A stretch of 64,000 bases of DNA from Mesorhizobium sp. AR07 (GCF_024746815.1 NZ_CP080525.1:4086501-4150500), one strand, 5' to 3'; shown: positions 1 to 8,924, numbered from the stretch's first letter. Made by a program: numbers and translations. Notes: generated by a model from the letters alone, not told the origin.

Positions 1-1
1 G

Positions 2-37
2 TCGCAGCGGCTCAATCGTGGGATCATCGGCCAATGA
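2..37 (+). CDS. 3' end of an upstream gene (partial)
   Basis: An open frame enters from the left edge and ends at a TGA at 35-37, giving the last eleven residues SQRLNRGIIGQ. The stop overlaps the ATG of the following ATPase gene as ATGA, the usual sign of translational coupling within an operon. By position it is probably the last permease gene of the transporter whose ATPase follows. That is inference, because too little is present to identify it. Confidence 0.4.
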   Translation, partial: SQRLNRGIIGQ

Positions 38-1107
38 GCGAACCGCGCACGCTGCTGGCCATCGATCATGTGTCGAAGAATTTTGGCCGCGTCACCGCGG
101 TCGACGGCATCTCTCTCGACATCAGGGAGAATGAGTTTTTCGCTCTGCTCGGGCCCTCCGGCTGCGGCAAGACCACGCTGCTGCGCATGCTGGCCGGCTT
201 CGAGACGCCAAGCGACGGCCGCATCCTGCTCGACGGCCACGACATCGCCAGGACGCCGCCCAACAAGCGGCCGGTCAATTTGATGTTCCAGTCCTACGCA
301 CTGTTTCCGCATATGAGCGTCCGGGCCAACGTGTCCTATGGTCTTGAAATGGAGCGTTTGCCGGCTCGTGAAATCCGCTCCCGCGTCGACGCCATCCTGG
401 CGACAACCGAACTCGTTCCCTTCGCCGACCGCAAGCCGGAGCAATTGTCGGGCGGCCAGAAGCAGCGCGTCGCGCTCGCCCGGGCGCTGGTCAAGCGGCC
501 CCGGCTGCTCCTGCTCGACGAGCCGCTCGGCGCGCTCGACAAGAAATTGCGCGGCGCCATGCAGCTGGAGCTGAAGCGCCTGCAGCACGAAGTCGGCATC
601 ACCTTCGTCATCGTTACCCACGATCAGGAAGAATCGCTTGTGATGGCCGACCGCATGGCGGTGCTCAAGGACGGCAGGCTGCTGCAATGCGACACGCCGC
701 ATGCGATCTATGAGCATCCAGCCGACCGTTTCGTCGCCGACTTCATCGGCGTGATGAATTTTGTCCCCGGCAAGGCCACCGCCGATGGCGTGCTCGCGGC
801 CAATGGCACGCGGATCGCCGGCAAGGTTCCCGCCACGCTGACATCAGGCACATCGGCGGTGGCCTCGGTGCGGCCTGAGCGCATCCGGCTGTTCCCGTCG
901 CAAGAGACGGCCAATCGGACCACCGGCACGATCGAGGCATTGGCCTATCAGGGGCTCGACCTGCAGCTGCATGTCCGCACGCCCCTGTCGCCCAAACCGT
1001 TCCTGGTGCGTGTCACCGCCGATGCCGCCGACCGGCGGCCGGTCTCGACAGGCGACCAGGTCGAACTCGGCTGGGACGCCGCCGATGTCAGAATTTTCGC
1101 AGAGTGA
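34..1107 (+). CDS. ABC transporter ATP-binding protein, spermidine/putrescine (PotA) type
   Basis: Cytoplasmic ATPase subunit that powers uptake of a polyamine-like or other small organic substrate. The 357-residue product has Walker A GPSGCGKTT at about 40-48, the signature LSGGQ at about 138-142, Walker B LLLLDEP at about 158-164, a switch histidine (VTHD), and a C-terminal TOBE-type region from about 265. The N-terminal fold and length match the CUT1/PotA class. Its ATG overlaps the stop of the gene off the left edge, so the permeases and binding protein should lie upstream. It continues into a glycosyltransferase only 12 bp downstream. A second, complete transporter of the same class lies at 6021-10041 on the other strand, so substrate cannot be told from sequence alone. 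Confidence 0.9.
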   Translation: MSEPRTLLAIDHVSKNFGRVTAVDGISLDIRENEFFALLGPSGCGKTTLLRMLAGFETPSDGRILLDGHDIARTPPNKRPVNLMFQSYALFPHMSVRANVSYGLEMERLPAREIRSRVDAILATTELVPFADRKPEQLSGGQKQRVALARALVKRPRLLLLDEPLGALDKKLRGAMQLELKRLQHEVGITFVIVTHDQEESLVMADRMAVLKDGRLLQCDTPHAIYEHPADRFVADFIGVMNFVPGKATADGVLAANGTRIAGKVPATLTSGTSAVASVRPERIRLFPSQETANRTTGTIEALAYQGLDLQLHVRTPLSPKPFLVRVTADAADRRPVSTGDQVELGWDAADVRIFAE

Positions 1108-1119
1108 AGGAGAAGCCTG

Positions 1120-2394
1120 ATGGCGCAGAAGACGATCGCGTTTTTTCCCGAAGCCGCCTACGGCCCGGCACTCAATTCCGTCGGCATCGCCCAGGCGGTC
1201 GAGTCGCGCGGCCACAGAGCGGTGTTCCTCTCCGATCCCGGCTTCGTCGATGTCTACAAGGGCTATGGCTTCGAGGCGCATCCGGTGAACCTCTCCGAAC
1301 CGATGCCGCCCGAGCAGATGGCGAAATTCTGGGAGGATTTCATCAACGGCCACATCCCGAACTTCCGCAAATCGCCCTACGATCAGGTCGACAACTATGT
1401 GAAGGACTGCTGGACGGCGATCGTCGACAGCGCCAAATGGGCGCAGAAGGATCTGCCGCGCGTTCTCGCTGCCATCAAGCCGGACGTGATCTGCGTCGAC
1501 AACGTCATCCTGTTTCCGGCGATCAAGCAGTTCGGCAAGCCGTGGGTGCGCGTCATCTCCTGCTCGGAAAACGAGATCGAGGACGAGGATATCCCGCCGC
1601 ATCTCTCCGGCTGCGGCGAGAACGACCATGCCGGCCACCAGCGCTACCGCGACCATTTCAACGCAGTGATCGAGCCGATCCATGACGACTTCAACGCCTT
1701 CCTCACCGCCAACAAGGAGGCGCCCTATCCGGTCGGCCAGTTCTTCGAGGCCTCGCCGCATCTCAACCTGCTGCTCTATCCCGAGGCGGCAAAGTTCAAG
1801 CGCCGCCATCCCCTCGATCCGGCAAAGTTCCAGTATCTCGAAGGCTGCGTGCGCCAGGAAAAGCCCTACACGGTGCCGACTTTCGCTGAGAATAATGACG
1901 GCCCGCTGCTCTATGTTTCCTTCGGCAGCCTGGGCGCCGGCGATGTCGATCTCCTGAAGCGCATCATCGCGACATTGGGCAAGACCCGCTACCGGGCGCT
2001 GGTCAATGTCGGCGGCTACAAGGACCAGTACACGGACGTGCCCGCCAACGTCATCATCGAGAGCTGGTTCCCGCAGCCTTCGGTCATCCCGCAGGTCGAT
2101 GCTGTCATCCACCATGGCGGCAACAACTCGTTCACCGAGTGCCTCTATTTCGGCAAGCCGGCCATCATCATGCCCTATGTCTGGGACGGCCACGACAACG
2201 CCACCCGCGTCGAGGAAACCGGCCACGGCTTCGGCATGCCACGTTACGACTGGAGCGATGCCGAGCTGGTGGCGAAGATCGAGGCCTGCCTGACTGAGCC
2301 GAAGATGAAGGCGAAGCTGGGCAAGACATCGGCGCAGATGCAGGGGCAGAACGGGCCGGAGAAGGCGGCTGGGTTGCTGGAGGCGCTGCTGTGA
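1120..2394 (+). CDS. family 1 glycosyltransferase (MGT/YjiC-like)
   Basis: A 424-residue GT-B glycosyltransferase of the family that moves a sugar from a nucleotide donor to a small lipophilic or aromatic acceptor. The N-terminal half starts with a Rossmann-like strand (TIAFFPEA). The C-terminal half has the donor-binding signature near residue 330, HHGGNNS followed by a Pro and a DGHDNA segment, as in UDP-glycosyltransferases. The ATG at 1120 is preceded by AAGGAGAAG, a good ribosome site. The gene sits between a PotA-type ATPase and three cupins, an unusual setting. Its acceptor is unknown, and it could act on a transported compound or on a product of the pathway. Confidence 0.8.
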   Translation: MAQKTIAFFPEAAYGPALNSVGIAQAVESRGHRAVFLSDPGFVDVYKGYGFEAHPVNLSEPMPPEQMAKFWEDFINGHIPNFRKSPYDQVDNYVKDCWTAIVDSAKWAQKDLPRVLAAIKPDVICVDNVILFPAIKQFGKPWVRVISCSENEIEDEDIPPHLSGCGENDHAGHQRYRDHFNAVIEPIHDDFNAFLTANKEAPYPVGQFFEASPHLNLLLYPEAAKFKRRHPLDPAKFQYLEGCVRQEKPYTVPTFAENNDGPLLYVSFGSLGAGDVDLLKRIIATLGKTRYRALVNVGGYKDQYTDVPANVIIESWFPQPSVIPQVDAVIHHGGNNSFTECLYFGKPAIIMPYVWDGHDNATRVEETGHGFGMPRYDWSDAELVAKIEACLTEPKMKAKLGKTSAQMQGQNGPEKAAGLLEALL

Positions 2395-2424
2395 ATGAAA
2401 TGATCGAAATGCCGAGCCAAGGCA

Positions 2425-2580
2425 CCCCCCTCTGGCCTGCCGGCCATCTCCCCCTCAAGGGGGGAGATTGGCAGCTTTGGCTTCGGCGCTCCTTCTTCAG
2501 CGCTGAAAATTGGCGAAAGCAGTCGCGAAATCTAATCTCCCCCCTTGAGGGGGAGATGGCCGGCAGGCCAGAGGGGGGCG
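2425..2580. repeat. palindromic intergenic mosaic element, copy A
   Basis: About 155 bp with inverted ends: CCCCCCTCTGGCCTGCCGG on the left and its complement on the right, plus inner arms around ATCTCCCCC. The sequence folds into a long hairpin with an internal spacer containing TTGGCGAAAGC. It fills almost the whole gap between the glycosyltransferase and the first cupin. The same ends occur at 17060-17103 and 18034-18193. It resembles the rhizobial intergenic mosaic elements (RIME class), but family identity was not verified. Confidence 0.8.
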
Positions 2581-2620
2581 CCGTAGAGCGCAGCCTCGAC
2601 ACGTGCAGAGGAGCCTCCGC

Positions 2621-2971
2621 ATGACCTCCTCCGCACCACATCTCCACCAGGCCTCGACCCGCACCGACCTCGTCGACTGGGGCGCCCAGCCGGATGCGCT
2701 GGACGGCGCCTCGCATTCCACCGGCAGGCTGGTGCACAAGGGGCCGAACAACCAGCCGGAATCCGGCATCTGGGTCTGCACGCCCGGGCGCTGGCGCCTG
2801 GCGATCCCGCGTGACGAGTTGTGCCATTTCGTCACCGGCCGCGCGACCTACCGGTCGGATGTCGGCGAAGTGATAGAAGTCTCTGCCGGGACCGTGGTGA
2901 TGTTCCCGGCCGGCTGGGCCGGCGAATGCACCGTGCATGAGACGATGCGCAACGTCTACATGCTGGCCTGA
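2621..2971 (+). CDS. cupin-domain protein, tandem copy 1
   Basis: A 116-residue single-domain beta-barrel protein of the DUF861-type cupins. Landmarks are DLVDWG near the N-terminus, GIWVCTPGRW, DELCHFVTGR in the first cupin motif and the closing FPAGWAGECTVHET. ATG at 2621 is preferred over an in-frame GTG at 2603, because AGAGGAG lies just upstream of the ATG. It is the first of three adjacent paralogues of near-equal size. Members of this fold act as small-molecule lyases, isomerases or binding proteins, so no reaction can be assigned. Confidence 0.8.
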   Translation: MTSSAPHLHQASTRTDLVDWGAQPDALDGASHSTGRLVHKGPNNQPESGIWVCTPGRWRLAIPRDELCHFVTGRATYRSDVGEVIEVSAGTVVMFPAGWAGECTVHETMRNVYMLA

Positions 2972-2989
2972 CCCACGGAGTTTGAAGAC

Positions 2990-3331
2990 ATGCCGACACC
3001 GCACTGGCCGAACGCCTCGACCGTGAACTTGGAGGATTGGGGCGCGGGCAGCAACACGCTTGCCGGCGCGCCGCATGCATCCGGCAAGATCCTGTCGCAG
3101 AACCCCGATGGATCGAGCGAATGCGGACTCTGGTCGTGCACATCGGGCACGCGAAAAGTCACCTTCCAGGCCGACGAGTTCTGCCATTTCCTGGCGGGGC
3201 GCGGCAGCTATGTCCATGAGAACGGCGAGCAGACTCCGGTCGAGGCCAGCACGCTGGTGTTCTTCCCTGCCGGCTGGACCGGCATCTCCATCATCACCGA
3301 AACGCTGACCAAGGCCTTCATGTGCCGGTGA
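2990..3331 (+). CDS. cupin-domain protein, tandem copy 2 (diverged)
   Basis: A 113-residue paralogue of its two neighbours, aligned end to end: EDWG, GLWSCTSGT, DEFCHFLAGR and FFPAGWTG. It is the most diverged of the three. The CTVHET segment of copies 1 and 3 is replaced by SIITET, which removes a histidine they share. That may mean a different ligand or loss of metal binding (inference). It starts 18 bp after copy 1, and its 3' end lies 23 bp before the chosen start of copy 3. Confidence 0.78.
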   Translation: MPTPHWPNASTVNLEDWGAGSNTLAGAPHASGKILSQNPDGSSECGLWSCTSGTRKVTFQADEFCHFLAGRGSYVHENGEQTPVEASTLVFFPAGWTGISIITETLTKAFMCR

Positions 3332-3354
3332 GCACCCATTCCGAGGAAATCGAT

Positions 3355-3699
3355 ATGACCACGCCGATCATGAAATCCCCGCTCAGCATCACCGACCTCG
3401 TCGACTGGGGCGTCATCCCGACGATGATCGAGGGGCAATCCCGCACCTCGGGCAAGCTGCTGCACAAGGGGCCGGAAGGCCGCTCGGAATGCGGCCTGTG
3501 GGTTTGCACGCCAGGCAAATGGCACTGCCACGTAACCCGCGACGAGTTCTGCCACTTCCTCGAAGGACGCTGCACCTATGTGCATGAATCCGGCGAAGTC
3601 ATCGAAATCGAGCCGGACACGGCGGCCTTTTTTCCGCAGGACTGGAAAGGCGTCTGCACCGTCCATGAGACGATCAAGAAGGTCTACATGATCCGCTGA
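3355..3699 (+). CDS. cupin-domain protein, tandem copy 3
   Basis: A 114-residue DUF861-type cupin with DLVDWG, GLWVCTPGKW, DEFCHFLEGR, the acidic turn HESGEV and FFPQDWKG-CTVHET. ATG at 3355 follows CCGAGGAAATC and is preferred over an in-frame GTG at 3322 that would overlap copy 2. It lies 20 bp before the aldehyde dehydrogenase, so the four genes are probably one transcript. Copies 1 and 3 are more like each other than either is to copy 2. Function is unknown. A role in handling an aldehyde or amine intermediate fits the neighbours (inference). Confidence 0.8.
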   Translation: MTTPIMKSPLSITDLVDWGVIPTMIEGQSRTSGKLLHKGPEGRSECGLWVCTPGKWHCHVTRDEFCHFLEGRCTYVHESGEVIEIEPDTAAFFPQDWKGVCTVHETIKKVYMIR

Positions 3700-3719
3700 G
3701 CGGATCTGAGAGGATGTCC

Positions 3720-5228
3720 ATGCATTTCTCCCCTGACCGGCCGGCGTTCTTCGTCAATCCGGACTACCGGCCGATGGCCGGCGCGACGAAACCGGTGATC
3801 GATCCGGCGACGCTGGAAACGGTCGGCGCGATCGCCGCAGCAAGTGACAGTGAGATCGGCGCCGTGCTGACCGCCGCCACCAAGGCGCAGGCCGGCTGGA
3901 AAAAGCTCGACGCCAAGAGCCGGGCAAAACATCTGCATGCGGTCGCCAACGCCATAGAGGCGGCCGACTTCACGCGCTGCGCCGAGCTGATGGTGCGCGA
4001 GATGGGCAAGCCCTATCCGGAAGCCATCGGCGAGATCGCCAATTGCGCGCCGATCTTCCGCTACTACGCCGAGATGGCGCGCGACGATGCCGGCAAGATC
4101 GCCGGCACGACACAGGCCGGTTCGTTCCAATATGCGCGCTACGAGCCCTATGGCGTGTCGGTGCACATCATGCCTTACAACTTTCCGATCCTGCTGATGT
4201 GCTGGACTGTCGCCGCCTCGCTTGCCGCCGGCAATGCCTGCATCATCAAGCCGGCCGAGGCGACGACGCTGTCGACATCAGACTACATGACCGTGTTCCG
4301 CTCCTTGCCGGAAGGGCTGGTCTCGTGCCTGCCCGGTGGGGCGGCCACAGCGCAAGCGCTGATCGCCTCGAAGCGCACCCATGCCGTCGCCTTCACCGGC
4401 TCGGTCGCCGCCGGCAAGGCGGTGGCGGTGGCCTGCGCCGAACGCATGAAGCCGTGCGTCATCGAGGCCGGCGGCAGCGATCCGCTGATCATCAGCGAAC
4501 ACGCCCCGCTCGACATCGCCGCAGCCGGCAGCGTCACCGCTGCGTTCCATCTCACCGGCCAGGTCTGCACCTCGGCCGAGCGCTTCTTTGTCGTCGACGC
4601 CGTGTATGACCGCTTCGTCGAACTGTTTGCGCAAAGGACGCGCGCGATGCGCATCGGCAACGGGCTCGATAAGACCGAGATCGGCCCGCTGGTCAGCGAA
4701 GGCGCACGGGCCAAGGTCATGCGCCTGGTGGACGATGCCATCGCGCACGGCGCCAGAGCCGTCACCGGCGGGCGCATTCCACCGGCGCACACCATCGGCT
4801 GGTTCTATGAACCGACGATCCTCACCGGCGTCACGCCTGACATGGCCATCGTGCGCGAAGAGTGCTTTGGCCCGGTCGCCGCGATCTGCCGCGTCAAGGA
4901 TTTCGACGAGGCGATCCGGCTTGCCAATGACAGCCCGTTCGGGCTCGGCGCCTCGGTGTTCACCACCGACCTCGCCGAAGCGCATGAGGCGGCCGAGAGG
5001 CTCGAGGCCGGCATGGTCTGGGTCAACAATCCGTTGATCGACAATGACGCCCTGCCCTTCGGCGGCTGGAAGGCTTCGGGCCTCGGCCGCGAGCTTGGAC
5101 GTCAGGGGCTGGACGCCTTCCGCCGCTCGAAGATGGTCATCATCGACCACAAACCGGCGATCCAGGAATGGTGGTATCCCTACCCCGACAGCTGGTTCCG
5201 CGAAACCGGCGGCCGCAAGCATGTCTGA
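3720..5228 (+). CDS. NAD(P)-dependent aldehyde dehydrogenase
   Basis: A cytoplasmic enzyme of about 500 residues that oxidises an aldehyde to a carboxylic acid. The family hallmarks are the cofactor-binding FTGSVAAGK stretch, the general-base glutamate in IEAGGSDP and the catalytic cysteine in GQVCTS. The ending PFGGWKASGLGRELG is also typical. ATG at 3714 directly abuts AGAGG, while ATG at 3720 sits 6 bp after it, so 3720 is the better start. In polyamine catabolism such enzymes oxidise aminoaldehydes, and the flanking PotA-type transporters make that the likeliest role. The succinate-semialdehyde branch of the family is an alternative. Confidence 0.88.
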   Translation: MHFSPDRPAFFVNPDYRPMAGATKPVIDPATLETVGAIAAASDSEIGAVLTAATKAQAGWKKLDAKSRAKHLHAVANAIEAADFTRCAELMVREMGKPYPEAIGEIANCAPIFRYYAEMARDDAGKIAGTTQAGSFQYARYEPYGVSVHIMPYNFPILLMCWTVAASLAAGNACIIKPAEATTLSTSDYMTVFRSLPEGLVSCLPGGAATAQALIASKRTHAVAFTGSVAAGKAVAVACAERMKPCVIEAGGSDPLIISEHAPLDIAAAGSVTAAFHLTGQVCTSAERFFVVDAVYDRFVELFAQRTRAMRIGNGLDKTEIGPLVSEGARAKVMRLVDDAIAHGARAVTGGRIPPAHTIGWFYEPTILTGVTPDMAIVREECFGPVAAICRVKDFDEAIRLANDSPFGLGASVFTTDLAEAHEAAERLEAGMVWVNNPLIDNDALPFGGWKASGLGRELGRQGLDAFRRSKMVIIDHKPAIQEWWYPYPDSWFRETGGRKHV

Positions 5229-5247
5229 AGCACAGAGACGACTCGCC

Positions 5248-6009
5248 TCAACCGATGCTTTCGCCGCCGTCGATCACCAACGCCTGGCCGGTCATGAAGG
5301 ATGAGCGGTCGGAAACCAGGAACAGGATTGCCTCGGCGATCTCTTCGGCGCTGGCCCAGCGCCCCATCGGGATCTTGGTGCGGACATAGTTTTCGATCGC
5401 CTCGCGGCCGCCCATCTGGGCGATGAACGGTTCGTTGAATGGCGTGTCGACCCAGCCCGGGCAGAGCGCGTTGACGCGGACATTGTGCCGGGCATAGTCG
5501 AGCGACATCTGCCGCGTCATCGCCACGACGGCATGTTTGGAGGTGGCATAGGCGATCATCTCGCGGTCGTAGAACACGCCCGAATTGGAGGCGGTGTTGA
5601 GGATGACGCCGCCGCCCTGTGCAACCATCGACGGCATGACCAGCCTGGCCGCCAGGAACTGCGCCCGCACATTGACCCGCCAAGAGGCATCCATGCCACC
5701 GACTTCGACTTCGGTCAGCGTGCCGCCGACCTGGATGCCGGCGTGATTGTGCAGGATGTCGATACGCCCGTGCCTGTCGAGCGTGCCGGCAATGAGTTGC
5801 TCGACCGCCGCGTCATCCGCGACATCGGTGGCGATCGCCTCGGCCTGCCCGCCCGCCGCGCGGATGTTGCATGCCGTTGTCTCGCCGCTGGCCTGGTCCC
5901 TGTCGGCGATGACGACCACCGCGCCTTCCCTGGCCATGATCATGGCGCCGGCGCGGCCGATGCCGGAGCCGGCGCCCGTCACCACGGCGATGCGGTCTTG
6001 GAGGATCAT
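5248..6009 (-). CDS. short-chain dehydrogenase/reductase (SDR)
   Basis: A 253-residue classical SDR: the TGAGSGIG cofactor loop lies near the N-terminus and the catalytic YATSK (Tyr-x3-Lys) in the middle. The C-terminus ends with GQALVIDGG, usual for NAD(P)-dependent alcohol/ketone oxidoreductases. The ATG at 6009 lies 12 bp after the stop of the permease gene; the open frame continues much further upstream, but that part is a shadow of the permease. As last gene of the PotABCD-like operon it probably oxidises or reduces the imported compound or a derivative. Its 3' end converges on the aldehyde dehydrogenase. Confidence 0.85.
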   Translation of the reverse strand: MILQDRIAVVTGAGSGIGRAGAMIMAREGAVVVIADRDQASGETTACNIRAAGGQAEAIATDVADDAAVEQLIAGTLDRHGRIDILHNHAGIQVGGTLTEVEVGGMDASWRVNVRAQFLAARLVMPSMVAQGGGVILNTASNSGVFYDREMIAYATSKHAVVAMTRQMSLDYARHNVRVNALCPGWVDTPFNEPFIAQMGGREAIENYVRTKIPMGRWASAEEIAEAILFLVSDRSSFMTGQALVIDGGESIG

Positions 6010-6020
6010 GATTATGACTT

Positions 6021-6833
6021 TCAGTTTGACGGCTTGCGTTGGCGCAGCTGCCATTGGGCAAGCACCACAAGCAGGATGGAGGCGACGAGCACGATCGTCG
6101 CGATGGCATTGATTTCCGGCGTCACGCCACGCCGGATCGACGCGAAGACATAGATCGGCAGCGTCGTCTGCGCGCCGGCGACGAAGAAGGCGACGATGAA
6201 ATCGTCGAACGAGAAGGTGAAGGCGAGCAGGAATCCGGCAACCACCGCCGGCATGATCTGCGGCAGCACGATGCTGCGGAACGTCGTCAGCGGCGTGGCG
6301 TAGAGATCGCTCGAGGCTTCGACCAGATTGCGGTCGAGGCTGCCGAGACGCGTGCCGACGATCATCGTCACCAGCGCCATTGAGAAAAGGCCGTGCGCCG
6401 CGATGATCGACCCATAGCCGAGCGACAGGCGCGGCGGCTGGTCGTCGGGCCAGATCGAGGCGAGGAACGGGTTGACGACGGCGAACAACTGGACGAGCGC
6501 GACCAGCGTCGAGATGCCGATGACGACGCCCGGAACGACGATCGCGGCACCCAGGAGCGCATCGAAAACCGCTCGGGTCCGAACGCTCACACGCGCCAGG
6601 CCTAGCGCGGCCGCGGTGCCGCACAGCGCCGCCAGCAGCGCGCTGGTTGTGGCGATGAACAGGCTGTTCTTCAGCGCTTCGACCAGGAACGGGTTCGCCA
6701 GCGCCTTGCCGTACCATTGCACCGAGAAGCCGGTGAACTCGCTCGCATGGTGGCCGGCGTTGAAGGAGAACAGCACCACCAGCGCGATCGGCAGATAGAG
6801 GAAGACGAAGACGGCAATCACGAAGGCGCGCAT
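6021..6833 (-). CDS. ABC transporter permease, PotC type
   Basis: A 270-residue inner-membrane permease. Membrane segments begin with FVIAVFVFLYLPIALVVLF at the N-terminus. The central EAA-type loop (VEASSDLYATP) contacts the ATPase, and the FSFDDFIVAFF stretch is typical of PotC/YdcV proteins. Its ATG shares one base with the stop of the preceding permease (TGATG), showing tight coupling. It forms the second half of the membrane channel of the transporter at 6021-10041. Confidence 0.9.
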   Translation of the reverse strand: MRAFVIAVFVFLYLPIALVVLFSFNAGHHASEFTGFSVQWYGKALANPFLVEALKNSLFIATTSALLAALCGTAAALGLARVSVRTRAVFDALLGAAIVVPGVVIGISTLVALVQLFAVVNPFLASIWPDDQPPRLSLGYGSIIAAHGLFSMALVTMIVGTRLGSLDRNLVEASSDLYATPLTTFRSIVLPQIMPAVVAGFLLAFTFSFDDFIVAFFVAGAQTTLPIYVFASIRRGVTPEINAIATIVLVASILLVVLAQWQLRQRKPSN

Positions 6834-7696
6834 CAGATCAGATCCACCCGGCGGGCGCCCGAAACCCGGGTCGAAATGCGGTTGGCGGCAATCAGCACCA
6901 CCACCGAGACCAGCACCAGCGTGATCGCGATGGCCGACCCGAACGGCCAGTTGCGCGACTGCAGGAACAGGTCGACCAGCGCATTGCCGATGAAGAACAC
7001 CTTGCCGCCGCCGAGCAGCGTCGGGATCAGATATTCTCCGAGCAGCAGGATCATCACCAGCGAGAAGCCGGTCATCACGCCCGGCAGCGACAGTTTCAGC
7101 GTCACCCCCAGGAAGGTGGAAAGCGGTGTCGCGCCGAGATCGGCGGAGGCTTCCAGCAGCCGGCGGTCGAGCCGCTCGAGGCTGACATAGATCGGCAGGA
7201 TCATCAGCGGCAGATAGCCATAGACAATGCCGAGCAGGACCGCGCCCGGCGTGTTGATCAGCCTGACATCCTCGAAGCCGATAGCGGCGAGCAGGGCCGG
7301 AATGCCGCGACCGCCCAGCACATACATCCAGGCATAAGTCCGCATCAGAAGACTGGTCCAGAACGGAATGACGACGAGCGCAAGCAGGATCAGCCGCCAG
7401 CGCTGCGGCGCGCGCAGGGCGAGGTAGTAGGCAACCGGATAGGCGACGAGAAGACAGGCCAGCGCCCCCACCGGCGCCAGCACCATCGTGTTCCAGAAGG
7501 CGGTCGCCCGCGCCGGAAGATTGGCATATTGCGCCAAGGTGAAGGCCGCCTGGTAGCCGCCTTCCGGCGCCCGCTCGCCGACGCTGAACACAGCGATGGC
7601 AATGAACGGCAGCACCAGGAAGACCACCAGCCACGCGGCCGCCGGACCAAGCAGCAAGGCGGTCAGGAGATTGTGACGAAATTTATTGCCGCGCAT
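6833..7696 (-). CDS. ABC transporter permease, PotB type
   Basis: A 287-residue inner-membrane permease, with a first segment LLTALLLGPAAAWLVVFLV and several later membrane spans. The EAA loop LEASADLGATPLSTF contacts the ATPase. ATG at 7696 (MRGNKF) is chosen; a TTG at 7738 would add fourteen residues with no evident homology or ribosome site. The order is binding protein, PotB, PotC, SDR, all on the - strand, with the ATPase first at 8905-10041. Confidence 0.88.
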   Translation of the reverse strand: MRGNKFRHNLLTALLLGPAAAWLVVFLVLPFIAIAVFSVGERAPEGGYQAAFTLAQYANLPARATAFWNTMVLAPVGALACLLVAYPVAYYLALRAPQRWRLILLALVVIPFWTSLLMRTYAWMYVLGGRGIPALLAAIGFEDVRLINTPGAVLLGIVYGYLPLMILPIYVSLERLDRRLLEASADLGATPLSTFLGVTLKLSLPGVMTGFSLVMILLLGEYLIPTLLGGGKVFFIGNALVDLFLQSRNWPFGSAIAITLVLVSVVVLIAANRISTRVSGARRVDLI

Positions 7697-7760
7697 TGAA
7701 ACCGCCCCGGTGCCGGCGGACAAACGCCCGCCGGTCAATTGTCCGCGTCAGACCGGCCGC

Positions 7761-8924
7761 TCAGGCCGACTTGAACCGGGCCATCAGTTCGGCTCGGCCG
7801 GGATCGGTCAGCGTTGCCGCTGCGCCGAATTCAAGCGGCGTCAAAAGGTCGGCCGCCGGATAGAGGATCGGGTTGTCGAGCACCTCCTTGGGCAGCAGCT
7901 TGTTGACCCGTGCATCGGTCGACGGCGCGCCATTGGCCAGGTGTTCCTTGACCGCGACCTGCGGGTTCATCAGGTAGTTGAGCAAGGCATAGCCGGCGGG
8001 CTTGTTCGGCGCGTCCTTCGGGATGGCGTAGAAGTCGGTCCAGATCTCGCCGCCTTCCTTGCCCAGCACATAGGCGATCTCGGGAATGTCGCGATGCAGC
8101 TGCGCACCGTCATTGGTCCAGCACATGGTCATCCAGGCGTCACCGGCGCGCATCCCCGGCTGGTAGTCGGAGGAGACCGCGAACAGATGCGGCTTGACCT
8201 TCAGCAGCAATTCCTCGGCCTTGGCGAGTTCGTCCTGTTTCAGCGAGTTGAAGGAGTAGCCGTAATATTTCAGCGCATTGCCGATCGTGGTCAGCTGATA
8301 ATCATGCACCATGGTGCGGCCGTCACCCTCGGCCATGGCGGTGTCCCAGAACTCCTTCCACCTCGTCATCGGCTTGGTCAGCTTCTTGGTGTTGACGGCA
8401 AAGCCGGTGGTGCCCCAGTTCTTCGGCACGGCATAAATCACCTTGTCGATCGTGCCTTCCGAGGTGAAGCGCGGGTCTTCCTGCGAGCCGTCGAAATTCG
8501 GCAGCTTCGCCATCTCCAGCGGCTCGATGATGCCGAGCTTCTTGTAGGTCGAGATCGTATAATTGGTCGGCACGAAAAGGCTCCAGCCGGAGGCGCCGGC
8601 CTGCAGCTTGGCCAGCATCTCCTCGTTGGAGCCGAACACGTTGACCTCGACGGCGACGCCCGTATCCTTCTTGAAATTCTCGAACGTCGCCGGGTCATGA
8701 TAGTTCGGCCAGGTGGCGATCGACATGCGGTCGCCGAGGTTTTCGGCGGCAAAGGCCGGCGTCGGCATGATGCCGATCTCGCGCGCCATCACCGCCGTTG
8801 CGATGCCAAGGCCGGTGAGGCCGAGAAAGTCGCGGCGGCCGATCGAGCCGCGCTTGAGGCGCATCAGCTGGTCGACAAAGTTCTCAGGGCTTGTCGGCAG
8901 TCCATCACGATATGATTTCGACAT
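7761..8924 (-). CDS. polyamine-type ABC transporter substrate-binding protein (Tat-exported)
   Basis: A 387-residue periplasmic binding protein of the PotD/PotF class. The N-terminus has the twin-arginine motif GRRDFLG at about 29-35, then a hydrophobic stretch and a likely cleavage after AFA near 59. The mature part starts with LGDRMSIATWPNYHDP and contains FVPTNYTI and YAIPKDAPNK segments typical of this fold. The 5' end overlaps the upstream ATPase gene by 20 bp. Substrate is most likely a polyamine or other cationic or amino compound (family knowledge). Export through Tat implies folding before export. Confidence 0.88.
   Translation of the reverse strand: MSKSYRDGLPTSPENFVDQLMRLKRGSIGRRDFLGLTGLGIATAVMAREIGIMPTPAFAAENLGDRMSIATWPNYHDPATFENFKKDTGVAVEVNVFGSNEEMLAKLQAGASGWSLFVPTNYTISTYKKLGIIEPLEMAKLPNFDGSQEDPRFTSEGTIDKVIYAVPKNWGTTGFAVNTKKLTKPMTRWKEFWDTAMAEGDGRTMVHDYQLTTIGNALKYYGYSFNSLKQDELAKAEELLLKVKPHLFAVSSDYQPGMRAGDAWMTMCWTNDGAQLHRDIPEIAYVLGKEGGEIWTDFYAIPKDAPNKPAGYALLNYLMNPQVAVKEHLANGAPSTDARVNKLLPKEVLDNPILYPAADLLTPLEFGAAATLTDPGRAELMARFKSA

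Noticed and set aside
844..2226. A 460-codon open frame on the - strand
   Set aside because: It is a mirror of the ATPase and glycosyltransferase coding frames. High-GC coding DNA commonly leaves long open frames on the other strand, and this translation has no recognisable domain.
34..5228. Antibiotic or secondary-metabolite cluster because of the glycosyltransferase
   Set aside because: No polyketide, peptide-synthetase or precursor genes are near; transporters and oxidising enzymes fit catabolism better.
6010..6717. Longer reading of the SDR gene (489 codons)
   Set aside because: The extra N-terminal part is out of frame with, and inside, the permease gene. The SDR fold begins at 6009.
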